This document shows positions 26,919-36,909 of a DNA stretch of 64,000 nucleotides, one piece after another; the first letter of the stretch is position 1, and each line of letters starts with the position of its first letter. Source of the DNA: Lysinibacillus xylanilyticus (GTDB lineage: Bacteria; Bacillota; Bacilli; Bacillales_A; Planococcaceae); NCBI RefSeq assembly GCF_001708185.1, contig NZ_MDDN01000003.1, positions 186,001 to 250,000 on the forward strand, given 5' to 3'. Under the pieces are notes generated by a model that searched no databases, was not told where the DNA came from, and saw only the letters and a list, made by a program, of their open reading frames with translations. A program made the position numbers and the translations under genes.

Positions 26919-27049
26919 TACATGATGGTAGGGATCACGCAAGTGTATCTGGTGTTTACTGTATTTGATTCAAAAAACAATCTCTAATTATGAAAGTCCG
27001 CACGTTTCTAAAGTAAATCTGAATGCTTACAAAGGTCAGGAGCGGTTTT

Positions 27050-27292
27050 CTAATATGGAGTCGGAGTCGGAGGAGAACAACGGAAGGAGTCAATGTCTCT
27101 TAAAGGAATCGAATATTGATTCCATCTTCCACCGAAAAACCTGTAGCCATAAGCTCTTTCGTGTCCAACAGCAGTCAGAAAGAACCAGAAATTGTCACCA
27201 TTTCTCAGCCACATATACGTGAAACGAAATATACAATTTTGAAGACCCCTTGTATTCTGGCCATAGAAAGGCATTTCTTCCATATATCGCAT
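27050..27292 (-). CDS. small aromatic-rich protein, 80 residues
   Basis: Begins MRYMEEMPFYGQNTRG and contains CIFRFTYMWLRNGDNFWFFLTAVGHERAYGYRFFGGRWNQ-type sequence, ending in PPTPTPY. The FMWLRNG...FW...VG...GFRW...DLRxIxSF pattern is familiar from small Bacillus proteins of unknown function; here I recognise the pattern only. AAGGGGG lies upstream of the ATG. Overlapping plus-strand frames lack these qualities. Richness in Trp, Phe, Arg and Gly suggests a structural or spore-surface role, which is a guess. Confidence 0.6.
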   Translation of the reverse strand: MRYMEEMPFYGQNTRGLQNCIFRFTYMWLRNGDNFWFFLTAVGHERAYGYRFFGGRWNQYSIPLRDIDSFRCSPPTPTPY

Positions 27293-27383
27293 AAGTCAGA
27301 TTCCCCCTTTCTAAAAGTATACATATAACCAGTTTATGCCTAATATCTGAGTTTGGGTTGGACGTATGACCTAAATAGTTTAT

Positions 27384-27479
27384 TTAAGAGGATAGCAGCC
27401 ACTGCTCGACAAGCTGCAATTCCTTGTTAAGTGATTCGAGGGCGACTGCTTTGTCATTGTTCAACGTATGAAGAAACAT
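27384..27479 (-). pseudogene. 31-codon C-terminal fragment
   Basis: Reads TLNNDKAVALESLNKELQLV and EQWLLSS before a stop. It is protein-like, but no RBS or further upstream frame is found. Probably the tail of a lost gene. Confidence 0.3.
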
Positions 27480-27634
27480 ATATTACAGGTATAAAGCTAG
27501 TACTTTTGAAGTGGGCAAGATAATTGACTCCTTCATTTTCGTTTTTCAATCATTAAATAAATGCAATTCTATTTCGTGTTACAATAGATTCACAGCATCC
27601 AACTGACTCCTTTTTAGGAAGGAGGTGTGCTGCT

Positions 27635-27766
27635 GTGTCTTATCCATCACGCGTTAAAAAGGCCAAGGCTGAAACGAAAAAGAAACGTGAAAAAAGATTA
27701 GCCATTTTCGCCAAGTTACGGATTTATTCCGTTTTATCGATACTGTGTATCGTCTTTTTCGGATGA
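27635..27766 (+). CDS. 43-residue single-helix membrane peptide
   Basis: GGAAGGAGGTG lies about 8 bases before GTG 27635. The product has a very basic N-terminus (RVKKAKAETKKKREKR) and a C-terminal helix (IYSVLSILCIVFFG). The strong RBS and the nearby TTACAAT -10-like sequence (about 27580) support expression. Function unknown; it resembles small membrane peptides common in Bacillales. Confidence 0.55.
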   Translation: MSYPSRVKKAKAETKKKREKRLAIFAKLRIYSVLSILCIVFFG

Positions 27767-27830
27767 TGCTGTAAAAAACTTACGTTTCACCGCTTTGTCT
27801 AGCCAACCCGTTGTTTTTAGAAAAATAATC

Positions 27831-27860
27831 AAAAAAAGCGATTGGGAGCCACCCAATCGC
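27831..27860 (-). terminator. terminator read best on minus strand
   Basis: GCGATTGGG and CCCAATCGC pair perfectly. On the minus strand a run of T follows; on the plus strand it lies after the small membrane peptide gene, so it may act both ways. 27861-28214 shows nothing recognisable. Confidence 0.65.
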
Positions 27861-28214
27861 CGCGTACTGCTGTAGATCCATCACGCATGAATCTTACTAT
27901 CTTCATTGTATGCAAATAGAATAAACATATCAATGAATTACTTTAATCTTTACAACAAAAGTCCATTTTATGCATAGATACTATGGACAGCTTCTATTGT
28001 CTTATTAAAGTTTAGCATAGATTTATTATTAATTCCTTTGAGGTCTATCTTATTTTGGGGTGTCTTATTAAACTAGCAATTAGAATGTTAAATTTTCTTT
28101 TTTGGAGAATATATAATTTCAGCGCATAAAAGGTGACAAGCTGTTGCTATTTTGAGATTTGTTAAATACTAATTATTAAATATAAGGGGTACGATGAGTG
28201 AAAATGAAGAAATA

Positions 28215-28562
28215 CATTTTTCAACACATCTTTAAAGATGAAATGTAAACCTCCCCGGCTCTAATGCTTTACGATTTTTATTTAGAAAAACAGGTTCTGA
28301 TGGATAAATTTGATATGACCTTAAAGAAGCTTTATAGGATGCCAGAAGCGGGATTAAGTGTGGATGAAGGGGCAATATCTGTTCTTTTTTCCTTTTCCAT
28401 CTATTCAAATCGTTTCATTAATCAAATCAATTTGCTCCCATGTTAATGAAACAAGTTCAGAGCGTCTTAGACCTGTTGTTGCTTAAACAGGTTGAACAGC
28501 CATGATCCGATAAAAAGGTTAAGAAGAGTTGTAAATCGTATTCATAACTAGTGACTGTATTA
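28215..28562 (-). pseudogene. decayed tyrosine recombinase, copy B
   Basis: The plus strand follows 51910-52180 of the intact copy with ~90 percent identity by eye, then jumps at TTGTTGCTTAAACAGG to the equivalent of 52465-52545. The C-terminal catalytic half and an N-terminal bit are thus fused by a ~290-bp deletion. The plus-strand frame inside it is only an antisense shadow. Confidence 0.8.
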
Positions 28563-28645
28563 ATAGTTGTATTATATATAGGCATTAAACACACTTTCTG
28601 CAACACAATAACAAGATCTTATTTTTTGAACAGAGGAGTGTCAAT

Positions 28646-29119
28646 ATGGAAGTAGTATATTTGGCAGGTGGATGTTTATGGGGAGTACAAGCTTTTATAA
28701 AAACTCTACCTGGAGTTACGTTTACAGAAGCAGGTAGAGCTAATGGAACAAGTCATACACTTGAGGGCGATTATGATGGGTACGCCGAATGTGTAAAAAC
28801 AGGATTTGATCCGACAGTTGTAACAATCAGTGAATTAATGGGATATTTATTTGAAATCATTGATCCCTACAGTTTGAATAAACAAGGACAGGATGTGGGC
28901 AAGAAATACAGAACAGGCGTATATAGTGATAATCCTAAACACTTAAAGGAGGCGAAGACATTTCTTAGTGAGAGAAATGATTATGACCTTATAGTGGTTG
29001 AAGTCTTACCTCTTACAAACTATGTAAGAAGTGCAGAAGAACATCAAGATAGGTTAGCTAGATGTCCAAATGATTATTGTCATATTCCAGAAGAAATATT
29101 AAATAAGTATATAGTATAA
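28646..29119 (+). CDS. msrA: peptide-methionine (S)-S-oxide reductase
   Basis: 157 residues beginning VVYLAGGCLWGVQAF; the catalytic Cys is in GCLWG (GCFWG in most MsrA). The EVIxGYAGG region is diverged to TEAGRANGTSHTLEGDYDGYAE, and YRTGVY and EEHQD are conserved. It repairs oxidised methionine. Relative to common MsrA the substrate loop is altered, placing it in the less typical Bacillus MsrA-like subgroup. AGAGGAG precedes the ATG. Single gene. Confidence 0.85.
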   Translation: MEVVYLAGGCLWGVQAFIKTLPGVTFTEAGRANGTSHTLEGDYDGYAECVKTGFDPTVVTISELMGYLFEIIDPYSLNKQGQDVGKKYRTGVYSDNPKHLKEAKTFLSERNDYDLIVVEVLPLTNYVRSAEEHQDRLARCPNDYCHIPEEILNKYIV

Positions 29120-29402
29120 GTACGAGAATATTAGAAGATGGTTTATGGGATCTATCGTTTCAAAATTGTCTTTCTACATAATAATGGGAAACAGAACTGT
29201 TTAATCATTTTAACTATCGGACTCATTGTTTAATTAGCTTCTATGTTCTTCCTATACTCCTATGAAAGAACTTAATCATCTTTCATCTTCTGTGATGTAG
29301 CGCTTGTTTTTGCACTACATGGATGGCTAACGGGAGTGTTTGTTCAAGAAAGATTGATATTGAGCGCAAATACATTATTTGATGGGAATTAAACAACTTT
29401 AA
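29120..29402. other. intergenic, no clear gene
   Basis: Short hydrophobic frames (LTIGLIV-type) appear in several registers, but none has a start and RBS. Probably decayed sequence. Confidence 0.35.
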
Positions 29403-29440
29403 AGAGCCTTACTACAATAAAATGTAGCAAGGCTCTATTA
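29403..29440 (+). terminator. intrinsic terminator
   Basis: AGAGCCTT...AAGGCTCT with an inner TACA/TGTA pair, followed by ATTATTTGTTG. Confidence 0.7.
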
Positions 29441-29442
29441 TT

Positions 29443-29560
29443 TGTTGTTGCTAACAATTTAAACATTAGCTCATTCCGCATCGAAAAACGTGATTGGGGG
29501 TGTTCTACAAAACAAATTCATCAATGGCAGCATGTACAGAGAGGTTACTTATACATAAAA
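29443..29560 (-). pseudogene. decayed tyrosine recombinase, copy C
   Basis: TTGTTGCTAACAATTTAAAC... matches 52168-52235 of the intact copy and jumps to AAATTCATCAATGGCAGC, equivalent to 52570-52610. Only two small pieces remain. Confidence 0.7.
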
Positions 29561-29656
29561 AAACGCAGCGTCGTCAAACGCTACAGCAATGTAGAATTTC
29601 TAGTAACTGTAAAAAAACATTAGTAGGAAAATCATAATTTTAGGATTTCTTTGTTA

Positions 29657-29932
29657 TTACTTAATATGTGAGCTAATAAGAATAAGTGTTATTCCCGTAA
29701 ATAGGCAAATGATTCTCGCCACAGGAATTTTATCAGCTAGTCCAAATAATGCAATTGCTGTCGTTACGATTAAAACTGTAGGACCAACCAATGCAAGCAT
29801 TGTATTAATATAGAATGCTTTTTCTAAATTATTCAACTTTAGCATCAACAATCCAGCACTTACTTCAATACTTCCAGACAATACCCGTAATATAACCATA
29901 GCAAGAACCGATTTTTCAATAATTGTCATCAT
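29657..29932 (-). CDS. yqhV: YqhV family (DUF2619) membrane protein
   Basis: 91 residues with three hydrophobic helices. VLAMVILRVLSGSIEVSAGL, LVGPTVLIVTTAIALFGLAD and the C-terminal IxLxSS agree well with B. subtilis YqhV, encoded near the spoIIIA region in that organism but isolated here. Its role is unknown; the family is typical of spore-formers. 29933-30335 beyond it is AT-rich and shows no gene. Confidence 0.85.
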   Translation of the reverse strand: MMTIIEKSVLAMVILRVLSGSIEVSAGLLMLKLNNLEKAFYINTMLALVGPTVLIVTTAIALFGLADKIPVARIICLFTGITLILISSHIK

Positions 29933-30335
29933 CCTATCTTAATAGAAAATTTTCGCTTATATTATCATTCCATCATTAGGATAACTATAGACTTCTGTTT
30001 TAATGAAATACTAAAAACAATATATGTATGATTCATATCAAATATTCTTGTTATATTATGCTTTATAGTATTAATTTAATAAGTGATTTTCTAATTAAAA
30101 GTTCAAAGAATGTATTAATAGAATCAGTTTTATTAATCCATTTTCTAAGGAAATAGTATAGGTGCATATAATAAAATCCTAAATATTTATGGGAAAGATA
30201 GTACTTATAAAAGATGCAAGCTTTACAAATATCTCAATTGAAACGAAAAATAATTCCAAAGAATTTTATCCGTGAATAACTATTATTCAAGGTTTTAAAT
30301 AGAGGGTTTAATTAACTGCAGATCCCAATATAGAA

Positions 30336-30488
30336 GGGAAAATATTAGCCGTTACGAGTAGTACGATTGAATTGTCATTTGCTACGGGGATTAGGCAGTT
30401 TTTGACGGATACATGTTTACAGCAAGGTTATTTAGAAACGATGGGAGATTAAATGAAGCGTATTCGGGATTTTTTCGAATACGCTTTT
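30336..30488 (+). pseudogene. duplicated 3' end of the UvrD-like helicase gene
   Basis: About 150 bases starting GGGAAAATATTAGCCGTTAC match 15390-15542 with roughly ten substitutions. They cover the last ~39 codons, the stop and the terminator hairpin. No upstream helicase sequence is present. Most differences are silent or conservative, so it separated fairly recently or came from a related strain's copy. 30489-30788 has no gene. Confidence 0.9.
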
Positions 30489-30788
30489 CGTCGAGTAGCC
30501 CTACACTACAATCAGTTAAAATGGTAAAACATTGGCAAAGTGGTAACAAAAAATTCTTTTCATCGCTCAATAATAAACCCATTTTTTCCCTAATCAACAC
30601 GACTGAGATATTATTTTAAATCATCGAAAACGTTTCAAACAGGAGTACTCATTATTATTTTTATGATAAACAAAGGTTTAAACATGTAGTACATTAAATT
30701 ACCATATGTTATACATTAAAGTTTAATAATGGTATTGTATAAAAAGATAGACTTTTCTCTCAATTTTAAAAAGGAAGGAGTTTTCATT

Positions 30789-32588
30789 ATGTTATCTTTT
30801 TCTAAACCAGATGTAGAACAGTTTTTACGAACATTTTCGATTGGTGATTTTGCGGTTAGTCCAGATGAAAAACAACTAGTTTTCAGTACAAATTTAAGTG
30901 GCAAGTATAATTTATGGGCCATGAATTTACCAAATACGTTCCCGACGCCGCTTACTTTTATTGACCAGAGCTGTCAAGGTCTTCTCTATGATAAACAAGG
31001 ACGGTTCATCATTGCCGGTTTTGACCAAAACGGGAACGAAAATACGCAATTTTATGGACTTCCACTTCAAGGTGGGACAATGAAGAAAATTATTTATGAA
31101 GAAGGAACTCGCAATTCCGGGCCAATTTTATCCGAAGATGGGAACAAGCTTTATTATACATCTTCGAAAGGAAATCCAACGTATTTAAATGCATATGCCT
31201 ATGACTTGGTGACTGGTGAGGAAGAAACAGTTCTTGAGGGAAAAGATGCGCCAACTTTTTTAATCGATTTTAGCCCAAATGAAGAGGTAGCCCTCTACTA
31301 TAAACATTTTGCTAATACGTATACACTCCTATACGCCAAACGAGGAGAGGAACATATTCTTCTGACACCACCAACAGATCAGCAACATACGGTCAGTGAC
31401 GCAGTTTTTGTATCCGACGAGCTCATCTATTTATTAACGAATTACGATGCTGATTTTACGTATTTGGCTTCGTATAATTTAGAGACAAATGAGTTTGTAA
31501 AATTGAAAGATTTAGAGAATGAAAGCTTTACTACGTTGAAATATAACAAAGAAAAGCAGTGCTTGTATGTAATTAGTGAAAAAGGTGTAGAAGATCATTT
31601 ATACATGCTTGATTTGCTATCGAATAATTGGGAAGAACTAGATTCACCGTGCAGTGTCATCGAAAAGCTTATAGTCACAAAATCCGGTAGTTTATATTTA
31701 TTAGGAAGAAGTGCTACGAAGCCGATTAATATTTATCAATTTAAGGAAAATGGATGGACATCTTTAACGGAATACACAGTTCCAGGTGTAGATCAAAGCG
31801 AATTAGTTGAGCCGGATGTGATTACTTATTCTTCTTTTGACGGACTTGAAATTGAGTCCTTATTTTTCAAAGCTAAAAAGGAAAATGATAATGGTGAAAT
31901 CATCTTTTGGCCGCATGGTGGTCCGCAAGCTGCAGAGCGTAAATTTTTTAGAGCTTCCTTCCAATTCTTTTTAAATCATGGGTATAGCATCTTTGCTCCG
32001 AATTTCCGAGGTTCGACAGGATATGGATTGGCATTCACGAAAATGGTAGAAGGAGATTGGGGACACGGTCCACGCCTTGACAATGTAGCTGGTCTCGAAT
32101 GGCTCATTGATAACAACTACGCGGAACAAGGCAATATTTTATTGATGGGCGGAAGTTATGGAGGATACATGGCCTTATTGCTTCACGGTAAACATGCTGA
32201 TTATTTCAAAGCCGTAGTGGATATATTTGGTCCATCTGATTTGTTCTCATTTATCAACTCGGTTCCTGAAGACTGGAAGCCAATTATGGATCAATGGGTA
32301 GGAAACCCTGAAAGAGACAAGCAAAAACTCATTGAATACTCACCATTAACGTATCTAGAAACCATGGTCAAACCAATGCTAGTTATCCAAGGGACGAATG
32401 ACCCACGTGTTGTGAAAGAGGAATCTGATCAAATCGTGCAAGCTTTAAAAGATAAAGGTCGTGATGTCGAGTACATGCTTCTTGAAGACGAAGGACATGG
32501 GTTCTCTAAAAAAGAAAATGAAATTGCTGTCTATCAAAAAATCCTCTCATTTTTGAATCAATTCGTTGGATCTAAAGTGAAAGCATAA
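30789..32588 (+). CDS. S9-family (prolyl oligopeptidase-like) peptidase
   Basis: 599 residues from ATG 30789 with AAGGAAGGAG upstream; the in-frame Met at 30729 lacks an RBS. The N-terminal ~340 residues show beta-propeller repeats, followed by an alpha/beta hydrolase with the nucleophile Ser in GGSYGGYM (near 456), Asp in NDPRV (near 538) and His in GHGFSK (near 569). HGGP forms the oxyanion hole. No signal peptide: a cytosolic acylaminoacyl-peptidase/dipeptidyl-type enzyme that trims peptides. Single gene. Confidence 0.92.
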   Translation: MLSFSKPDVEQFLRTFSIGDFAVSPDEKQLVFSTNLSGKYNLWAMNLPNTFPTPLTFIDQSCQGLLYDKQGRFIIAGFDQNGNENTQFYGLPLQGGTMKKIIYEEGTRNSGPILSEDGNKLYYTSSKGNPTYLNAYAYDLVTGEEETVLEGKDAPTFLIDFSPNEEVALYYKHFANTYTLLYAKRGEEHILLTPPTDQQHTVSDAVFVSDELIYLLTNYDADFTYLASYNLETNEFVKLKDLENESFTTLKYNKEKQCLYVISEKGVEDHLYMLDLLSNNWEELDSPCSVIEKLIVTKSGSLYLLGRSATKPINIYQFKENGWTSLTEYTVPGVDQSELVEPDVITYSSFDGLEIESLFFKAKKENDNGEIIFWPHGGPQAAERKFFRASFQFFLNHGYSIFAPNFRGSTGYGLAFTKMVEGDWGHGPRLDNVAGLEWLIDNNYAEQGNILLMGGSYGGYMALLLHGKHADYFKAVVDIFGPSDLFSFINSVPEDWKPIMDQWVGNPERDKQKLIEYSPLTYLETMVKPMLVIQGTNDPRVVKEESDQIVQALKDKGRDVEYMLLEDEGHGFSKKENEIAVYQKILSFLNQFVGSKVKA

Positions 32589-32620
32589 CGGAAATACTGT
32601 TTGAAGTTAAATGAAAAAAC

Positions 32621-32650
32621 TGGGTTCTACGCTGGTAGGACCTAGTCAAT
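32621..32650 (+). terminator. hairpin after S9 peptidase
   Basis: ACTGGGTTCTAC pairs with GTAGGACCTAGT (two mismatches). Few T residues follow, so termination is uncertain. Confidence 0.45.
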
Positions 32651-32892
32651 TACATAAACCAATCAACATCCATTGTGTTGCCCCATACACTCCGCACATG
32701 TTGTATGGGGGGAGTGAAACAGACATTTATCCTACTTCAAGATATTACACTAGCATATAAAAGTAGGGAACGTAGGCATATATTGAAAAATAAATTTAGA
32801 CAATTGTTTATTGCTTATCCATATAGAAAAATACAAAATTTTACATACACTACTACCTTTATTATTTTCTTTTAGATGACTTCCCATAATAA

Positions 32893-32960
32893 CATTCGTG
32901 TTTTATTCGATTTATGCATGATCCAGACGATGGACAAATAGCACTTTCAATAGTAAAAAA
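32893..32960 (-). repeat. third copy of the recombinase-island end repeat
   Basis: AACATTCGTGTTTTATTCGA... to GACAAATAGCACTTTCA corresponds to part of 53285-53350 in the same orientation and to 49555-49620 inverted. On the minus strand it reads ESAICPSSGSCINRIKHE, similar to the minus-strand reading RENANCPPAGDFTD at 53.3 kb, so the repeats may be tails of a decayed gene. A terminator-like hairpin (AAAAACGAAC...GTTCGTTTTT) follows at 32957-33002. Confidence 0.55.
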
Positions 32961-33079
32961 ACGAACATCTGTATTTATTTCTTTTGGAAAGTTCGTTTTT
33001 AATCCTCTGATAGGATTTTAGCAAACAATCGTCGCTAACTATATCAGGGTGAATCAAATGCTTCATGATTTTCATAAAT

Positions 33080-33529
33080 GTTCAGATAGAAAAACGAGAT
33101 TGGTCGCGTTCTAAATAGCAAAATAGCTAATGTAGATCCGTTAATGTCATATAAACTGGGAATTTATCATCAGTCTTTGATGATTCAATCCCGTGCGTAA
33201 AATCATTAGCAAGGCAGTGTTCTTTTAGATATTATTTAGTAAATGATTTTAGGAAGCAATTTTTCAGTTCACCGAGCGAGGTTTTTCTTTTAATGATCCT
33301 AATGGATATTGGATAAAGCAACGTATTAGGGTCTTGGTGGTATCGTTTAAACAGGTTGAACAGCCATGATCCGTTAAAAAGTTAAGAAATGTTGTAAATC
33401 GTATTCATAACTAGTGACTTTATTAACCGAGAAGTTTTTTTCAATCTCGACATACAATACAAATTCATCGATGGGCTGCGTTGTAAATGCAAGTATAAAA
33501 CCTCTCAATAATTAGGATCTGTACAAAAT

Positions 33530-33530
<1 letters not shown>
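33080..33530 (-). pseudogene. decayed tyrosine recombinase, copy D
   Basis: Matches 52200-52640 of the intact copy almost continuously: the N-terminal half of the gene, its start region and the following untranslated bases. Many substitutions, small indels and stops. The C-terminal catalytic half is absent. Confidence 0.85.
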
Positions 33531-33720
<190 letters not shown>

Positions 33721-33969
33721 TTATAATTTATCGTACAAAAGGGGATTATTCGTTTAAATAATGCTAATTATCGTTTAATGTAGATTTGCCCAATATTCAT
33801 AAGAGTGAACAAATAACAAAGTTGAAACCGAGATACGGATAGTATTATATATTGCTTATGAGTTATTTAATACATACAAATATTGAAGGAATAAGGAAAA
33901 GCTGTAGTCTATAGTTGTAGATAATCATTGAGGTGTTCACCCTGGATTATGTAAAATAAGGAAACGCTA

Positions 33970-34414
33970 AATACTTTTATTGTGCGCTGTGAGAGCGATC
34001 GAGATGGGCAACGGTACGTGTTACTGAATCTCGATACGTTTCACAGCGTTAAAGAACAGTAAAGTATAGAACCTGTTAAGGATTTGGAAATAGCTGAGAA
34101 AGAATCTCCTAGAGTAGATAATCAATGCGAGATTGAAACAAGTGATGGTATGCTAGCTATTGGTGATTCTTTAATGATAGCTATTACTTCAAGCTTACAA
34201 GAAATATATCCTAACATTACAATTGATGCAAAAATTGAGCGCTGTTATGATATTAGATGGCGGCACTACTGAATTAACGTGTTCAGTAGGTTTACCGAAG
34301 AATGTAAAAATTGATGATACTTTGATTCAACATATAGTTGATGATTCTATTAGGAATGTTTCTGAAACAGAAAACGTAACAATTGAAAATACAAAAATAA
34401 TAATTGAGAACTAA
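33970..34414 (+). pseudogene. broken gene of unknown function
   Basis: One frame reads VRCESDRDGQRYVLLNLDTF...VKEQ, TAA at 34060, then SIEPVKDLEIAEKESPRVDN and GMLAIGDSLMIAITSSL...TIDAKIE. It then shifts frame to AVMILDGGTTELTCSVGLPK...ENTKIIIEN and a stop. So at least one nonsense and one frameshift. I do not recognise the ~150-residue ancestor. Short protein-like pieces (HFIGSMMVSSGVGIIN; DHHINDVTRRTEPGPPTP) continue to 34600. Confidence 0.45.
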
Positions 34415-34673
34415 CAACATAATAGTCGCTATATGGATTAACGAGGTGGTAATGAGGAAAAAAATCTGCTGAACATTTTATTGGATCGATGATGGTATCT
34501 TCTGGTGTTGGCATCATTAATTCGACCATCATATTAATGATGTAACGCGGCGTACTGAACCAGGCCCACCAACACCAATGTGTTGCTCACTGTTGGTAAA
34601 GAAAGTTTAAAAGTTGAGATGCATTAGTAAAGATTCTTTTACCTGATGAACTATCGTGCCTGTTAGCGTAAGA

Positions 34674-35204
34674 CTACATGCCATTATTACATAATAGGCA
34701 ACCATGACAAGATAGAAGAACTTTATGGTTCGAACATTTTGGGAAACCAATAGGTATTGTAGATTCCTCATCTGACTCGTCTGTAACCCAGTAAGTGTAA
34801 TAACTCTCATCTACAAATTCTTCATGAAAATTAGTTATTAATAAACATAAATGATTTAAATTCCTTACTACCATGTACTCATTTGGGGTGTAATTTAAAT
34901 CTTCCCATCTGCATTTATTAATTGCACCATCAATAACAGACAACAAAAATCTTTTTAGCTCGATAAAATCCCTTTTCGTCCAAGGCATCTCACTAATGCT
35001 AAAACCCACAGTTCCAATACCTACAACTGATTGATCTCTTTGATTCAACCAAACGATAAACTCTTTCTCTCTGGCTGTTACTGCTAAGTCTGACCCACTT
35101 AATGCTAGTACATCGAGAAACACATTAGTGGCGCCATTGGACATAGAGAGTGACTCAACAATTTTTTCATCGCAATTGTCACATAAAGTTATTGTGTTTC
35201 CCAT
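34674..35204 (-). CDS. hypothetical protein with cysteine pairs
   Basis: 176 residues from the ATG at 35204, which has GAGGTGA 8 bases upstream; the longer GTG start is unlikely. CDNC near the N-terminus and CSNHKVLLSCHGCLLCN near the C-terminus look like a split zinc site. The middle (VGIGTVGFSISEMPWTKRDF, INKCRWEDLNYTPNEYMVV) has the feel of a conserved Bacillus cytosolic family I cannot name. It may be an immunity or toxin-neutralising protein by context, but this is speculative. Confidence 0.65.
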   Translation of the reverse strand: MGNTITLCDNCDEKIVESLSMSNGATNVFLDVLALSGSDLAVTAREKEFIVWLNQRDQSVVGIGTVGFSISEMPWTKRDFIELKRFLLSVIDGAINKCRWEDLNYTPNEYMVVRNLNHLCLLITNFHEEFVDESYYTYWVTDESDEESTIPIGFPKCSNHKVLLSCHGCLLCNNGM

Positions 35205-35216
35205 GTAAATGATCAC

Positions 35217-35574
35217 CTCGTCACTATTACGTACAAATTATACCACGTTATACTGCCCGTTAGAGTTATATAAATCATATTCCTAATTGGAGTCAAGGAT
35301 ACTATTATAAGCGTAATTACTCTAAAGCTTTCTCGCCGAGAGGAGGAAAAAAACACGAATGATTAAACGACCTTTTACTTTATCTTGGATTACCAAAAGC
35401 GTAGTACCCATCTTCTTTATAGTCATTTTCCCAAAACGGTTGCATAAGTGTAACTTCTTTTCAGTATCTCTCTTAGCAAAGAAATTATAACATGTTAGAA
35501 TATAGATTGATATATATGGTAAATGACGTAATGAACTATAATTCAATAATCTAATGTAAGGAGCAAAAATACAT
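35217..35574. other. intergenic, promoter region only
   Basis: No frame stands out; a minus-strand frame here has no RBS. It holds the divergent promoters of the two flanking genes. Confidence 0.35.
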
Positions 35575-36630
35575 ATGGCGAGGAAGAGAAAAACGTTACC
35601 GAAAAATTTTAATGAACTAATTGAAGCAGGTGATATTGCGGCATTACAAGAGGTATTTACAAAGTGCGAGCTAGATGCATATGGTGGTTATAGTAAAACA
35701 ACAGCATTAAGTTTTTTCAATGTACCGGATGAATTGGTTCGCTGGCTCGTGGAACAGGGGGCAAATATAAATGCGAGAGACAATTACAAAAGTTCGGCTT
35801 TACATAATCAGGCAATAAGTCGGCGGGGGAATATTGAATTGCTTCTTGAGTTAGGTGCAGATATAGAAGCCTTGGATTATCAAAACGAAACACCTTTATT
35901 TGCTGCGGCTGCTTTTTTTAAACCAAATGCGGTGCGCACATTGATTTCTAAAGGCGCAAATATTAGCGCGGTAAATATGATGAATGAGACGCCTTTGGAC
36001 AAAGCTTTAGCAGTATGTAGAAATATAAATATTGTTGATCTAGTAGAAGTTTCTGAGATTTTTCTGAGCGCGGGTATAGCTGTAACGCCGAAAATGAAAA
36101 ATTCTATTAAGCGAATTGGAAAAGACTTCGAATTTCACAGAGAAGGTTTTAATAAAGAATATTTGAACGAAACGGATGAGGCACTTTCCCGTCTTTATGA
36201 GCTATTTGATGTTCCACCAGTAGAGAAGCGAAAAACGCATGATGGTACGTCTCCAATAACAGTATCTACAAAGGGCTGGGAGGCGCAACATAATGAACTA
36301 TGGAATTTATTAATTCCTTCGCAAGGACATGCGCAAACTGTACAAGGAGAGGTTATTCGTATTACTGGTAAAGTCTCATACGAAATTTTAGATAACGGCG
36401 GCATCAACTGGGATAATGATTTTCGTAAAATGCTCAAAAGTTTGAACCATTACTTTAGCTTAGGTACACCATTACATCCCGCTGTACTTCAGGAGTCTAT
36501 CACTTTAGCGAAAGAACTTCACAAAGGCAATGGAGATGAGGAACCTGCGAGACTATGCGAGTTGGCAGTGCAATGGGTACTTAGCAATCCGAATCCGATT
36601 ATTTTAGAACAGCCCGAATATAAGCGCTAA
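35575..36630 (+). CDS. ankyrin-repeat protein
   Basis: 351 residues, cytosolic. About four ankyrin repeats span residues 10-160 (VRWLVEQGANINARDNYKSS, NIELLLELGADIEALDYQNE, VRTLISKGANISAVNMMNET). The ~190-residue C-terminal domain (WEAQHNELWNLLIPSQGHAQ...GEVIRITGKVSYEILDNGGI) is unfamiliar and may be the functional part. Ankyrin proteins are frequent immunity proteins in toxin loci, but no toxin is beside it. AAGGAG lies 11 bases before ATG. Confidence 0.8.
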   Translation: MARKRKTLPKNFNELIEAGDIAALQEVFTKCELDAYGGYSKTTALSFFNVPDELVRWLVEQGANINARDNYKSSALHNQAISRRGNIELLLELGADIEALDYQNETPLFAAAAFFKPNAVRTLISKGANISAVNMMNETPLDKALAVCRNINIVDLVEVSEIFLSAGIAVTPKMKNSIKRIGKDFEFHREGFNKEYLNETDEALSRLYELFDVPPVEKRKTHDGTSPITVSTKGWEAQHNELWNLLIPSQGHAQTVQGEVIRITGKVSYEILDNGGINWDNDFRKMLKSLNHYFSLGTPLHPAVLQESITLAKELHKGNGDEEPARLCELAVQWVLSNPNPIILEQPEYKR

Positions 36631-36668
36631 CATATTTAACGAATCCAATAAACAATTTTATAAACAAT

Positions 36669-36714
36669 ACTATCCACTTTTCTAAGCACTTAACGGCTAA
36701 GATAAGTGGATAGT
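36669..36714 (+). terminator. terminator-like inverted repeat after ankyrin gene
   Basis: ACTATCCACTT and AAGTGGATAGT pair perfectly around a 24-base loop, with no T-tract. Confidence 0.5.
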
Positions 36715-36790
36715 ATGCCGTAAGTGATGCAACGTGAAGCGTGTAGGGATGTGTTAGAAGGTTAGCATTTACATCTTCGAAAATGTGAAG
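36712..36790 (-). pseudogene. tyrosine recombinase fragment, copy E
   Basis: GTATGCCGTAAGTGATGCAA and the following bases match 51863-51935, the region coding for the HxLRHTFAT active-site segment. Only ~75 bases remain. Confidence 0.55.
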
Positions 36791-36798
36791 TAAAACAG

Positions 36799-36825
36799 TC
36801 AATGAAGTCAATGAAGTCAATGAAT
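36799..36825. repeat. GTCAATGAA x3 tandem repeat
   Basis: Three perfect 9-base units in a row in non-coding sequence. Confidence 0.85.
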
Positions 36826-36909
36826 TTCTGCGATAATTTCTAGTGAAAGGGACTGGTGAAAGTTTACCAGCTTCACTCAACATCGGATCAATCAGTAATC
36901 ATTTTCCAT

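Noticed and set aside
26965..27328. Two overlapping plus-strand frames
   Set aside because: No RBS and low-complexity EESEEN-type reading; the minus-strand frame has an RBS and protein-like sequence.
30624..30637. CGAAAACGTTTCAA, a catabolite-response-element-like sequence before the S9 peptidase
   Set aside because: Three mismatches to the cre consensus, two of them in otherwise constrained outer positions.
32675..32875. 66-codon plus-strand frame after the S9 peptidase
   Set aside because: No RBS, no conserved motif, overlaps terminator-like sequence.
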